Shown here: positions 1 to 11,850 of the stretch, in pieces
Layout of the letters: each line of letters starts with the position of its first letter
Numbering within the stretch: the stretch's first letter is position 1
Assembly: GCA_021399445.1 (NCBI GenBank)
Contig: JAJTUQ010000002.1
Coordinates: 7,688,001 to 7,752,000, forward strand
DNA: 64,000 bases
From: Xylogone sp. PMI_703
Lineage: Eukaryota > Ascomycota > Leotiomycetes
Direction: 5' to 3'
Made by a program: the position numbers and the translations under genes
Notes under the pieces: model-generated
The model's database searches: none
Told to the model about the DNA's origin: nothing
What the model saw: only the letters and a program-made list of their open reading frames with translations

Positions 1-208
1 CTGGGGAGATGAGCTAAGCTGTGTGGAGGAAAGAGCCGCAGTCTAACTGGGAATCACACAGATTTAGGTTGGCCTTCAGCTTCTCCTCGCCCTAAGCCTA
101 AGAATATTGGTGTAATCATACTGTAAATTGTCTGTATCATCAGCAAGGATGCGCCGTCCTCGCATGCCCTCCTCAAATAGAGAGGATCTGCTTGGACTCC
201 GGGGAATT

Positions 209-216
209 TATATAAA
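209..216 (+). promoter_or_regulatory. TATA box of the GH3 gene
   Basis: TATATAAA lies about 110 bp before the ATG at 325, a normal distance for a fungal core promoter. No other gene is visible in the first 324 bases. Confidence 0.45.
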
Positions 217-324
217 TCCCTGGAGTGACACCCTGACCGTCTGCCTACTCTTTCCACCTTCCCATCGTTATTACATCTCCTCCGGTGTGAGGAATAATCA
301 CCCGCACCTATCGTGCTCACAACG

Positions 325-2987
325 ATGCAGCTTATCACGACCGTCTTGCTCCTCTCTCCGCTCGCCCAGGCATTTAGCCCGAGGCAGGTGGCTCGAGCAG
401 ATGTCATTACCGATGACACCTACTTCTACGGCCAATCGCCGCCGGTGTATCCTACCCGTAGGCTTAACCCTCTCATCAATCTCGGTTGATTGATTCGGAA
501 ATGTCAATGTTAGTATTAATGCTAATATAAACCTGCAGCCAAGATGCGCAAGAACGGGTCTTGGGCAGCCGCGTATGCCAAGGCGATGGATCTCATCAAC
601 AGAATGACTGTTGAGGAGAAAGTGAATGTCACTCTTGGCCAGTCAGGCACGACACGCACTGACGCCACTGGGGGAGTGCCTCGCCTTGGTTTCCCCGGTC
701 TCTGTTTCAACGGCGCCACGGCGGGCATGAAGCAACAGGAGCTGGTCAACGGTTACCCAGGCAGTATCCACTCTGGCGCTTCCTGGAATAGGGAGATGAA
801 CTATGCGCGTGCTGCTACCATGGCTCAAGAATTCAAAGTTAAAGGTGCCAACGTTTAGGGCGCACCTCTTGTTGGCCCTCTCGGCCGCCTGCCGCGTGGT
901 GGGAGAAACAATGGAGGCTTCAGCAATGACCGTACGTTAGGGAAGCTTTCTTCCAATTTAGACGGAGTATAGTAGAGAGACATCTACTGACAGAGTTTGG
1001 CGTAGCATATCTTGCCGGACAGTTGGCGGTTCAGATGACAGAGGGCATTGGTTCTGTAGGCGTCATGTCAACCGTCAAGCATTTTATTGGTTACGAGCAA
1101 GAGAGCTTCCGCCTGAACTCAAACTACAATGGGACTGCGACCTTTCCAGTGTCTTCTAACATCGACGACAGGACCATGCATGAGCTTTACCTTTGGCCGT
1201 GGGCAGATGTCATCCGTGCTGGTGCCCCCTGCCATCATGTGCTCCTACAACCGCGTCAATAACTCGCGGGCTTGCCAAAACAGCAAGACCATCAATGGTC
1301 TTCTGAAAGGCGAACTGGGCTTCCAGGGCTGGGTCATGACTGACTGGGGTGCTCTTTCTGCAGGTTATGCAGCCGCTGAAGCTGGCCTCGATGCTGTCAT
1401 GCCCAGTCCTGGAACTTGGTGGGGAACCAATGGCAACCTGATTGTCGAAGCCGTTAAGAACGGCAGCATGGATAAGTCTCGACTAGATGATATGGCCGCC
1501 AGGATCCTCACACCGTGGTACTATCTTGGTCAGGACTGGGGATATACGCCTGAAGGCTACGGAACAACCACCGATTTCGCTGCTCCCCATCGTAAAGTTT
1601 ACGCCCGTAATCCGGCGTCCAACTCCATCATTCTGCAGAACGCAATGGAAGGACATGTCCTTGTCAAAAACACCAACAATGCGCTGCCGCTGAAGAAACC
1701 GCAAATGGTCTCTGTTTTCGGCTATGACGCCGAAACTCCACGTATGATGAATATTCCAAACCCAGCCAACGGTCGTGGTTGGTTGAGTGGTACCGAGTCA
1801 GTAGATCCGAACGGCCCAAGAGTCAGTATCTTCTCACCAGCGTGCGCATATAACGGCACATTGGTTCACGCAGGTTAGTCTCTAGTCTAAATTTTATCAA
1901 ACTCTTCTGTTCTGAGGATGACAGCTAAATGGATATCAAGGTGGATCCGAAACGAGTGCTCCTGCCCATATGCATTCCCCATTTAACGCTATCATGGACC
2001 AAGCTTACATCGACGGCACTTCTCTCTGGTGGGAATTTACTTCTGAAGATCCTTGGGTTAATCCTAACACAGATGCTTGCCTCGTCTTTATTAATGCCTG
2101 GGCTACTGAAGGCTCGGATCGGCCAGCTCTGCAAGGTAGGTTGGGCACGGCTTCTTCTGCCACGACTGAACTAATATTAGCTTTATACAGATGAATTCTC
2201 GGATAATCTAGTCAATAATGTCGCTGCAAACTGCTCTAACACTATGGTCTTTATCCATAATGCTGGTATCCGGCTTGTGGAAGCTTGGATTGACCATCCA
2301 AACGTCACTGCTGTGATGTTTGCCCACCTCCCCGGGCAAGACAGCGGTCGCTCCTTGGCCAAGTTGATTTACGGAGAAGTCTCGCCTTCTGGAAAACTTC
2401 CCTACACGGTAGGGAAGAGCGAGGATGATTACGGCCCTGTTCAGCCAGATTTCCCTGAAGGCAAATACGCCAAGTTTCCTCAGAGTGACTTTACGGAGGG
2501 TTTTTATATCGACTATCGGTGGTTTGATAAGCACGACATTACCCCTCGCTATGAATTCGGTTTCGGAATGACCTACACTGCTTTCAAGTATAGCAACCTC
2601 CAGGTCAACAAACTAGTGAAGCTCTCTAGTCTCCCTGAACGTCCACCTGTCCATGCAACGCAGCCAGGCGGTAACTCCAATCTGTGGGAAGTTCTGATGA
2701 AGGTCTCTATCGATGTGAAGAATACTGGTAATGTTGATGCTGCCGAAATCGCACAGCTTTATGTTAAGATTCCTGGAGACGATACCCTAAAGCGACAACT
2801 CCGAGGCTTTGATAAGAAGGATATCGCTCCTGGTCGTACCAAGACAATGACTTTTTCGTTGACAAGAAGGGATCTTTCCGTCTGGGATGTTGAGAAACAG
2901 GATTGGGTTTTACCAAGAGGATCATATAGCATCTATGTTGGCTCGAGCAGTCGTAAAACCCCACTGACCGCTAAGTTTAACATTTAA
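325..2987 (+). pseudogene. Broken GH3 beta-glucosidase gene
   Basis: This is a secreted glycoside hydrolase family 3 beta-glucosidase gene, a family that releases glucose from cello-oligosaccharides outside the cell. A signal peptide starts at 325. GH3-N motifs follow (GGVPRLGFPG, TVKHFIGYEQE, MCSYNRVNN and the nucleophile region VMTDWGA), then GH3-C (AHLPGQDSGRSLAKLIYGEVSPSG) and a C-terminal fibronectin-III-like domain. Introns are seen at about 456-538, 932-993 and 2135-2190. Two lesions interrupt it: an in-frame TAG at 856-858, inside the conserved block GAN..GPLGR, and an extra base in the five-C run at 1225-1229, after which homology continues in another frame. The junction near 1874-1924 also does not keep frame with the obvious splice sites. 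The rest is well conserved, so the decay is recent, or there are assembly errors at these points. Confidence 0.85.
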
Positions 2988-3599
2988 AATTCATAAAGGT
3001 GTTAATATATGTGTCTTTAAAATTAACGTAACCCTTTCCTCTTCGTTCTCTTCTTAGATCCGTAGAACAAACATGTCACATCGTGCTATCTGTATTTGCC
3101 TTTGAGATTGCTCTGAATACTATACCTAGGAGATATCTCATAGTTTTGCCCACATGTAAGCGTGAGTATCAACCTGGAGGCCATTTGAGTGATGTTGTGT
3201 TATTTGGTTGAACAGAAAACTGTCGATCAGCAAACGGTATACATGGTACCTAGAAATTTTGTCAGTTATATAGATTATTAGCCAAAGCCATATGCTTAAA
3301 TGACGGGTTTCCGCGTGCGTGGTTTCTAGTTAAGTCATCTTATCTCACGAATAAGACTAACTAAAATTTATATAAGACTGGTACTTCTGGACTGCATAAA
3401 TGTGCCATCACATTCTGGAAGTCCATGAAATTTTTATGAAATCAAATAGCAAACTAGCCGTGAAAATGAAACCACAATGGAAGATAAGTATTATTACTAT
3501 CCTACATTCACTACAGCAGTTATCTCTATCTCTGGCTATACCGGTCAATAAGTACTTTCTGGAAATGAATATTCTACGCTGAAATATCTAACTACGTGA
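2988..3599. other. Intergenic, no gene seen
   Basis: This spacer lies between the 3' ends of the GH3 pseudogene and the CoA-ligase gene, which converge. It is AT-rich. The only open frames are short and without recognisable content. Confidence 0.6.
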
Positions 3600-5444
3600 T
3601 CATAGCTTTGATTTCAAAGGATCGACGTCTTCCTTCGCCTTGGCACGTAAAGCAGATCGGAGAATCTTTCCGGAGGCTGTTTTAGGGATTTCATTCACGT
3701 ACCGAATGCCTCCTCTCAATTGCTTGTGATTGGCAACTTTCTCCCCCATCCACTTAGTGATCTCCTGTGTGGTTGATTCATTCTGCTCTATGCCTGGTGT
3801 GGTCACCACGTATGCTCTTGGGACTTCTGTCTGTCTCTGACTATCATACACACCAACTACAGCTACATCCGCAATCTTAGGATGTGACATCAAAACACCT
3901 TCTAGCTCTGCTGGTGCAACCTGAAAGGCGTTATACTTGATAAGTTCCTTAAGTCGATCAGTGATAAAAGCATTCCCATCTTTGTCTTGATATCCTATAT
4001 CGCCCGTCTTAAACCAGCCGTCGTCGGTAAGCGCGTTCTTTGTTGCTGCTTCATTATTTAGGTAGCCCTTGAAAACGTTGGGCCCTTTAACCCAGAGCTC
4101 GCCGGGTTCACCGTCAGGTACTTCTTCTCCGGTTGGAGAGACAAACTTCGAGCTCTGATTGGCATATAGGCGTCCAATCGAGCCAACTGGGAGACCGTTA
4201 TCTTCCCATGTCTGGATAGTATATATCAGCCTTGGATAACATCAATAAAGTAGTAAAATATGCTTACTTGGGCATGTGTAACTGGACTCGTCTCACTCAA
4301 CCCATAGCCCTGTATGACGGTGATGTTTAATCTTTTTTGGACATCATTCACAAGCTCCTTAGTTAGTGGTGCTGCCCCTGAATTAAACAGACGCACGGAG
4401 CTCATGTCATATTTGTCAACGATTGGCGATTTTGATAGCAAGAGAAGAACTGGTGGTACTACAGAGTGGAATGTCACTTTCCGCTGTTCAGTTACAGCGC
4501 AGAACTTTTCGAGATCGAATTTTGGCATCACAATTATCTCGATACCGATATACGGGGCAAAAAGAACTAATGCCGTGAGTCCTAAGGTGAAGGATATTAG
4601 TAAGGATCTTATACTATTTAATTGCTATATTTTGTGTTGTGCTTACCATAGCTATGGAAAAAAGGGAGAAATCCGATCATACTATCTCCCTTACCAGCTG
4701 GCCCACCGTTCCAAGTCAAATTGTGATTAAGGCAGAGAGCATGCATCAAAACATTTGAAATTATGTTGGAATGGGTAAGCATAACTCCTTTCGGTTTACC
4801 AGTCGTACCAGAAGAGTAAATTAAGAATGATATATCGTCTTTAGGGCTGACCGTAGCCTTAACTAATGGAACAGGGCTGGCTAGAGATTTGTAGTGCTTG
4901 AAAGATTTTGGCTGGACAAGTCTCTCATCCCCTAACAAGAAAATCTTTGTCGTTGGAAATCCGATCTTCTTGGTAGCTTTCAGTACAGTCGGTAGAAGAG
5001 ATGGATGAGTGACCAAGAGCTTCACTCCTGAATCCAGGAGTTGGAATTCCAGCTCAGAAGCGGTATAATTGGGATTGATGAGAGAGGCTATACCCCCAGC
5101 CCAGTGTGTGCCCCACATTACTACAGGATAGTCAATATCATTGGGCGTAAAAAGACCTAATACGTCTCCCTTTTGCCAGTTTTCTTTAGCTCTCAGACCA
5201 GCTCCAAATTTAATGGACAAATTTCGAAGATCTTGATAGGTGTATGCACGGCTTGTATCAATATCGGAAAAAATGACTATATTCCAAATTAAATCAACAT
5301 AAGCCTGTAGAGAATATGCATCAATAAAATCATTGAACTCCCACCTTTGTTATCCGGAAACTCTCTGTCCGTTCTAGAAAATAAAAAGTCCCATAGGTCT
5401 ACATTTGGAATTTCAACGTCTGGATACTTCGATTTTGTGGGCAT
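3600..5444 (-). CDS. Peroxisomal acyl-CoA / 4-coumarate-CoA-type ligase
   Basis: The gene encodes an ANL-superfamily adenylate-forming enzyme of about 551 residues, which activates a carboxylic acid with ATP and joins it to CoA. Visible core motifs are YSSGTTGKPKGV (A3), GYGLSET (A5), GWFKTGDIGY (A7), DRLKELIKYN (A8) and TASGKILR (A10, catalytic lysine). The protein ends in SKL, a canonical PTS1, so it should act in peroxisomes. Four exons fit exactly: 5444-5345, 5276-4647, 4581-4268 and 4211-3600. The start MPTKSKYPDVEIPN is the usual start context of fungal 4CL-like proteins. Its neighbours (hydratase, thiolase) suggest it feeds a beta-oxidation-like pathway. A CCTCGG site lies 186 bp upstream. 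The substrate (fatty acid or phenylpropenoic acid) cannot be told from sequence. Confidence 0.93.
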
Positions 5445-6121
5445 TTTGGTAAGGGACTGCACGACTTAGATCGCGAGATTTGTATAGCTCAAATATGATA
5501 CAGTACATACAGCAAGCAAGATATTATATACAGATACTTAAAAAGCCAATTATGATCAAAACTACTGGTACGTAAATAACCGTTGAGGCGCAGTGGCTAG
5601 GAATATCGGCCAGGTACGAAGGTGCTTTTCCTCGGATATCATCAATTGCTCGGACATGAGAGAAACGGGGCACAATGTAATATCCGGAAACAGTAGACTC
5701 CATTAACATATAATTACCCCGTGCAGCATTACCCCGGATCACCCCAGAATATCGATTGACTAATTGAGTATATGTATACTAATAGAATCGCTTCCTTCAT
5801 CGAATATGTTACTAATCAAACTTGGGGGTTTGTAAGGCTGTTGTATAAAATAATGTCTTCATCGAAGATATACACCTTTTAGATTATGAAAGTATGTAAG
5901 TGTCAAAAGGGTCATAACGCGTATTTCAACCATGATAAAGCCTGATGCCAAAAATTCTGTAATCATAAACTCTTAAGTGTTGCATAATTGTGGACATGTA
6001 AAATGGTTGAGCAAGACTCAATGAAGGTGTACATTTACATTTGTCGTTTGTGTTAATCAAATATTTTAACTCTTTCTACCATTCCAAATGGGACTAGAGA
6101 TGCAAATGACCTATTTTCCTT
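5445..6121. other. Intergenic, promoter of the CoA ligase
   Basis: This AT-rich spacer holds the ligase promoter and the 3' flank of the hydratase gene. An open frame at 5524-5742 on the minus strand resembles nothing recognisable and is probably chance. Confidence 0.5.
5630..5635 (+). promoter_or_regulatory. CCTCGG, FarA/FarB/CTF1-type site
   Basis: One CCTCGG lies 186 bp upstream of the ligase start. CCTCGG is the established core site of the FarA/FarB fatty-acid activators of Aspergillus. The assignment here is by analogy to the neighbouring CTF1-like gene. Confidence 0.5.
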
Positions 6122-7304
6122 TTAAACTTTACTCTCCCTAGCGGTCGAGGGTTTTATCAATGCTCTTCCGTTTGTTAATACCGCTTTCCCATTTACGGAT
6201 GTTACGAATCTGATATCCTCATATTCTCCCTCAAATGTTCCTAACTTCCAAATCTCAGTAATAAGTTCATCCCCTGGCCGAACAGGGGCAGCAAAGCGGG
6301 CACTGAATTCCTTTAAATTTGCTGGATTGCTGGCTCCAATGGATTTAAGAACGGCGTGTGCTGCGCAGTTGTATGTGAAGAGGCCGTGCATGATGGGGCC
6401 TCCGAATCCAAGTGATTTACCAGGCTCTTGGGTAACGTGGAGACGATTATAATCTCCGTTTAGACTGATTCAGAAACTGTCAGTTGTGCAAATAATGCGA
6501 TCATCTTATTTCTGGTTTACTACTTACCGATAGAATAGAGCAGCCTGGGGAGTAGTCTGGTATCTATAGATCGCGTCTGGCTGCTTTCCTTTGGGTGGTG
6601 GAAAGGCCTGAGAAGCCGGGCCTAATTGAGATAGTATCTGGTTAATATTTAATATACAAGGGCAGTTCAGGGATAAATACTTGCCTTTAGGACCGTTCCA
6701 GTTTCCTTGACCCAAGTAAAACATACTTCCAACTATTTTGACGTATTGCTCTCCAGTATCACTATCCACCAAGATTTTCTCATCTTCAACGACAGTACCA
6801 ACTTTGCCCTTATCATACACCCCCACAATTCTAGATTTAAATTTGAAACGCTTACCGGCGGAGGTCGTGGGAATCTGACGGTAGAATGTCAAAGTGCGAC
6901 TGCCATCAATGATTCGGTCGGTGTTAAACTTTGGGATACCAGGAATCTCGGGTGGCGCAAATCTACTATTGAAATCGACGACCTCCTGATCGGTTAATTT
7001 GAATGCTATCGATATGCAAAACAACAGGTTAGCCAAAAATTATATCAACTAAGTGTTGTTATAGTTTTATGAAAGTGAGCACTAACGCAAAACAGTTGGA
7101 TATGTAGGAAAAGCTTGGAAAATGTCATTTTGCTCCTATGTCAATTAGTATCGTTATTAGATTTTGTCATTGAACTAGTCTTACAAAGACAAAATTGAGC
7201 TCATCTGTTTTGATACCAATGCTCGCTGCAAACAGTAGAAGATCGCGCTGCAGCCAAGTGACCTCAGTCGATGGCAGCTGAAAATTCTCGCCGGGTGTTG
7301 GCAT
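6122..7304 (-). CDS. MaoC-like enoyl-CoA hydratase 2
   Basis: The product, about 310 residues, is a double hot-dog protein of the MaoC / hydratase-2 family, which hydrates trans-2-enoyl-CoA to (R)-3-hydroxyacyl-CoA. The hydratase motif reads YRLNGDYNRLHV, keeping the catalytic Asp and His, and is followed by GFGGPIMHGLF. It replaces the usual Pro after Asn with Arg. Exon 1 starts at the ATG at 7304 (MPTPGENFQLP). Five exons are read, and the third intron begins GCAAGT, a GC-AG intron. The C-terminus is SKV, which resembles but does not match PTS1, so peroxisomal location rests on context. It is transcribed in the same direction as the ligase. Two CCGAGG sites lie 137-182 bp upstream. Confidence 0.88.
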
Positions 7305-7440
7305 TTTGAGTAAAGTTGTTGACAGTAAAAGGAGTGCAGAAATCAGAGTAACCTCAATAAATTATGTCTGTGGTATGGTCTAAGTTGATATTAGAGGTAG
7401 AAGACTGGTTTTCTTAAACGCGTGGCTCCTTTTTGTGATG

Positions 7441-7485
7441 CCGAGGATAAGTGCGTCGTCAAAAACTACATGAACACATCCGAGG
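7441..7485 (-). promoter_or_regulatory. Two CCGAGG sites before the hydratase gene
   Basis: CCGAGG occurs at 7441-7446 and 7480-7485, 33 bp apart. This is the same core hexamer as in the promoters of the ligase, hydrolase and thiolase genes, at a similar distance from the start codon. Confidence 0.55.
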
Positions 7486-8202
7486 ACGTCTAGTGGCGTC
7501 GTTTGGGGTTGATAATTAGGGTTCATTGGCAGAAATTTATCTAAATCTTTTTCTACAGTTTATGAAATATACCATCATTCTTTTTGTGGACAAAAATAAG
7601 GGAAAAGCCCTCGGGCCAAAGGTTTTGAAAGCAAGATACCACTTCTAATAGAAACTCATCTCTCTATATTGATTAGTAATCGCATCAATGTTTGTCCCCA
7701 GCGAGCAGCAATTTACGAACATAAATCAGCACTTGCAAGTTTGGGGGAGTAGAACAGCGGCAATACCGAAGGAACCAAATTACTAGGGCTTCTGGTAAGT
7801 AGCTCAATTATATGCATAAATACGGTTTTGAAAACGAGTTCTCTGACAGTAATACGCTTCCTTTACGATTAATAGTTGAATATGAATAACTGTTTTCCTA
7901 CCCTATATCAGTGATTTTAAAGAATGCCAGTACTTGTATTCAACCTCTATTTTCCTAGAAAACTAGTTCTCATGGTGTGATTTGTACTGCTCTCAGTAAT
8001 AAAGTATATATCGTTGAGATTAAGGGTTCTCTGAGTTTAACATATCTTAGCGGAATTCATACGCATACACACCAAGGGATTATTAACCATCAGAGCCCAG
8101 AATATTGATTCGATAAGCCGTACCGATAGCTTGTTTTGTGGATTACTGAACTAAAGACCGAATGCCGCATCTCCGCATTATTCACAGCCAATTAGGATAT
8201 AC

Positions 8203-8208
8203 CCGAGG
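8203..8208 (+). promoter_or_regulatory. CCGAGG site in the activator's own upstream region
   Basis: A single CCGAGG lies 774 bp before the activator ATG. It could serve autoregulation, but a lone distant site is weak evidence. Confidence 0.25.
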
Positions 8209-8976
8209 CTACATATTAGTAGAGAAGTATCCGCGGAAAAGACCAGAGCCAATAGCCACTTAGTCTGCCTAGATCCCCAGACACCTCTTGCAGCCACCCG
8301 GAACCCGATTATCAGTTTTACCTTACGAAACTGGTTGTAGTAGTAGCTGCAACATTTGTGATCTCATAATCAACTCCGTGTACGTGTAGTTTCCCTGTAG
8401 ATCCAAGGTTGTACATAAGTACTTTATGGTTTCTCTAATATATCGCATTTCAAGTAGTAGACAGTGAAGAACTGCCAGCATCAGACTGTATATGTAAAAA
8501 GATGAGACTCACCTAATACCAGTTCATTGATAAAGCAGAAAGCTAGTATATGCATTCTTACAGTTAAGAGCGTCGGTTATGATACGTGTCGTAGTGATTG
8601 AAACCAATTGCTCAACGCAGCTAATACCGGAACCCTCTTAGGAGGATAGTCTCCCTGCAAACTTATGCTCTCGGACCCTTTCCGGACAAGCCGTATACTA
8701 GTTAGATTTAGTGGCTCAATTTAGGGTGGCACCGGTAGTTCTATACCCCACATTTCGGATTGCGGAGAAGACAAAGCTATCTACTTCATTCTCAGTTGTC
8801 TTATTGCTAAACTCATCATATCCCTCCACTACTCCTCTCTTTATACCAAGGCGCTGTGCTACCGCCGGCTCTCTTGATCCAACCTGTTTCTGATTATTGG
8901 TACATTTTAAAGCTGATAAGCATTCTTGGAATTTCCCCTTCAACGTTAATAAGCTTGGTTTTACATGTAACGCGTT

Positions 8977-11463
8977 ATGTCTGTGCCTTATCCTGATAGC
9001 CGCATCTGGGAGACAGCCAGCGGAGTGATTGGTCCCGCCCACCGCAAGAGGTCGTCTAGAGCATGTCGCAGCTGCAGAAAGAGAAAGGTTAGGTGCGATA
9101 TGGTGGTGCATGGACATCCGTGTACAAATTGTACCTTAGATAATCGGCCTTGTTATATCCCGGAGACTGATCGCAGAAGGTAAAATGCATTCATCTACTC
9201 TTCCATTCTAGCTATCAAGCCTTATTTTACTCAGGACTCACAGAGTGAGAACAGGCGTGATAGCGGAAATATCCAGAAAGGACGTCAGACGTTGCTGGAC
9301 GGGCGAAGACAAGCCCAGGATACAAATCAAAAACCACCAGAGCCGGTAGAAGGAGACGCTCAGTCACAGTTGACACCGAGCAACTCACCTTCGTATAGAA
9401 TTTGTGCCGAATCTCAACCCCAACAGCAATTACTCGAAGAGAGATCAGATATCATTGACACCACTCACGCCCAGCTTAATGTTCCTGCATATGCAGAGAG
9501 CCCTCCATCACTAATGCAAACCCCTCCGGATAGTACGGCGGAAGACTTTCTGTTTGAACCTCACTCAATATGTGAGTTTGCCCTCCCTATCCTCTAGATT
9601 GTTCGGCCCTGAGCTTTTTACCCAGACGAAACTCAGGATGGTGTCCCCAATTCCAATACCGGGAGACCATTAAATCTATGCTCACCAGCGGAATCTTGTC
9701 GCAATCTTACATTACCTCCATATTTCAAACCTTTTCCTTCTTCAATCTCAGAAGAAGATCTTGACTATCTCGCGAATAAAGGCGCTCTGAGCATCCCTCC
9801 CAAAGAACTTCGAAATGCATTATTGAAGAGCTTTATTGATTTCGTCCATCCCTACATGCCTATTGTTTCTTTAGAGGAGGTAATAAGTGCGATCGAGCGA
9901 GAAAATGGAGAAGGCGGGACAATCAGTCTATTATTATTTCAGTCTATCATGTTTACAGGTGTTGCCTTTGTTGACACAAAGTCCCTTGAGAAAGGGGGAT
10001 TTGAGACACGCAAGATCGCACGGAGGGTTCTCTTCCATAGAGCAAGGGTAAGATATTGGTAACCTTAAACTGTATTAAATTAACGTACTGCCTAGACACT
10101 ATATGACTTCAGCTGCGAGCACGACGACATAACTTTAATCCAATCATTTCTCCTCCTGAGTTATTGGTTTGAGTCCCCGAATGATGAAAAGAACACCCGA
10201 CACTGGCTAGCGCTTGCAGTATCACTCGGTCAGATCATAGGATTACACCGAAATCCGGAGCAGCGAAGCAATCGGCACCTGTTAAAGAGAATCTTTTGGT
10301 CATCCTTCACTCGAGATCGACTAGTCACCCTGGCTACAAAACACCCAGTACTAATTAGATATGGGGAGTGTGATGTACCTATGCTTACGATGGATGACTT
10401 TGAAATCTTGGATATTTCGTGGAATAAGTCCTGCGTTAGCGGATGTCGTTTCCTCGAAAATGAAGCATTACAGCGACGCTTAGCGCTGATGTTTATTGAA
10501 TCGGCCAAGCTTTGCATTCCTCTCGGGCAGATACTCGAGCCAGCTAGTTCTCCGAGAAGCATTAATCAGGGCTACGATACTCCGAACAGCATTCGTAGAC
10601 GCATGATACTACTTGCATCAAACAATGGGACTCCGTTGTCCGTGTCTCAAAAGGAACATGAAAGTCTAGCCAAATGGGCTGAAAACTTGCCGGATGGAGT
10701 AATATATAGACGTCCGAGTGGCGATAAAATCAACAAATTACTTACAGTACACGCAGCACTTTTACAAATGATATATTATGCTACTGTAATTTCTGCAACA
10801 AAAAAACTATCGGCAAGTCATCAATTACATCGCCCCGGTTCTCTGGATGTCTATGTTGCTGTTGAAAAGATTTCCCTCGCTGCAATGGAGATCACAAAAG
10901 TTGCACAAGATCTACAAGAGCTTGATCTCATTCAGTATCTGCCTACAAGTGGCGTTACACCTATAATGATAGCCTCAATTGTGCACTTACAACTCGTCAA
11001 GGAAGGTGGGAGAAGCATTAGGAAGACTAATACGAGTGCATTCCACCGATGTATGCAAGTTACGCAGAAGCTGAGAGAGAGCTACTTTTCCGCCGATGTT
11101 GCCTATGCTCTCATGACCAAAGCGGCCAGATGGATAAGCGCAGGAGACATCCACTCATCACTTCAACGAGAAGAAGAGGCTCAAAATACAGATGCAAGGG
11201 CAACCAATCTACACTCCCACGAGAGTATAAATAATATGTCAACAAATGTTCCGCTGCCACAAGAATTCAGAACACAATCATCGGAATTTTCTCAAACCAC
11301 CTTGTCCCCTCTTGGCTTGAGCCTTGATTACAATGCTCCAGATAGTCAACTATCTGGATTTGATCCGAGCGATATAATGTTTGAGGATCTACTAGATGAG
11401 GACAGTATAGACAACCTATTCGTAAATGGTCTACACCCCAAGCCTTTTGCTACGAGTGTATGA
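8977..11463 (+). CDS. Zn(II)2Cys6 activator, CTF1/FarB-like
   Basis: This is a fungal binuclear zinc-cluster regulator of about 769 residues. The cluster near residues 29-60 reads CRSCRKRKVRCD followed by the second cysteine set of a CTF1/FarA/FarB-like domain. A fungal-specific transcription factor domain follows, with blocks matching that family (FVHPYMPIVS, LYDFSCEHDDITLIQS, LAVSLGQIIGLHRNP). The C-terminus is acidic and could activate. Four exons keep frame exactly: 8977-9179, 9255-9571, 9626-10047 and 10096-11463. In Fusarium and Aspergillus this family switches on fatty-acid use and cutinase. Here it sits inside a ligase-hydratase-thiolase group whose promoters carry the family's site, which makes it the probable pathway regulator. 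Confidence 0.92.
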
Positions 11464-11664
11464 TGAATTGAAAGTACTCGGTCTTCTTGATTTGATCTCA
11501 GCCTAGTGTGTAGTGAGCTTTGTTAAGGGTTTGTAATATAAGTTTATTCACCTCTTTATATATGTATCTCATCACATTGTCGTTCTAGTGTAAAATCTGA
11601 TAGAGTTGAGGACCGTATTTGTCTAAAAGTTACGTATCATATAAGATGGAAGATCTAGTAGTTA

Positions 11665-11680
11665 CCGAGGATTACCTCGG
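11665..11680 (+). promoter_or_regulatory. Inverted pair CCGAGG-N4-CCTCGG
   Basis: CCGAGG at 11665 and CCTCGG at 11675 form a 16-bp inverted repeat 171-186 bp before the hydrolase start at 11851. It is the most complete candidate operator of the series and would suit a dimeric zinc-cluster protein. Confidence 0.6.
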
Positions 11681-11850
11681 AAAAACCAGTATTGGATCAT
11701 ATGTCATATGAAGCCCGGACTTAGGAGATTAATCAACTATTAACAATAATCATATAAATAATACCTGCAGATTCAAGGCATTTCCACGGTTTCATGAAAC
11801 CTTATCCTTATCTTCAGAAACGCTCTTCACATAACAAAATACAGGACAAC

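Larger units (their letters stand above)
7305..8976. other. Long intergenic region, divergent promoter of hydratase and activator
   Basis: No gene is seen in this 1.7-kb AT-rich region. It separates the divergent hydratase and activator genes and contains three CCGAGG sites. Confidence 0.6.

Noticed and set aside
5524..5742. Minus-strand frame with a hydrophobic end
   Set aside because: It lies in the ligase promoter, is short and has no recognisable content.
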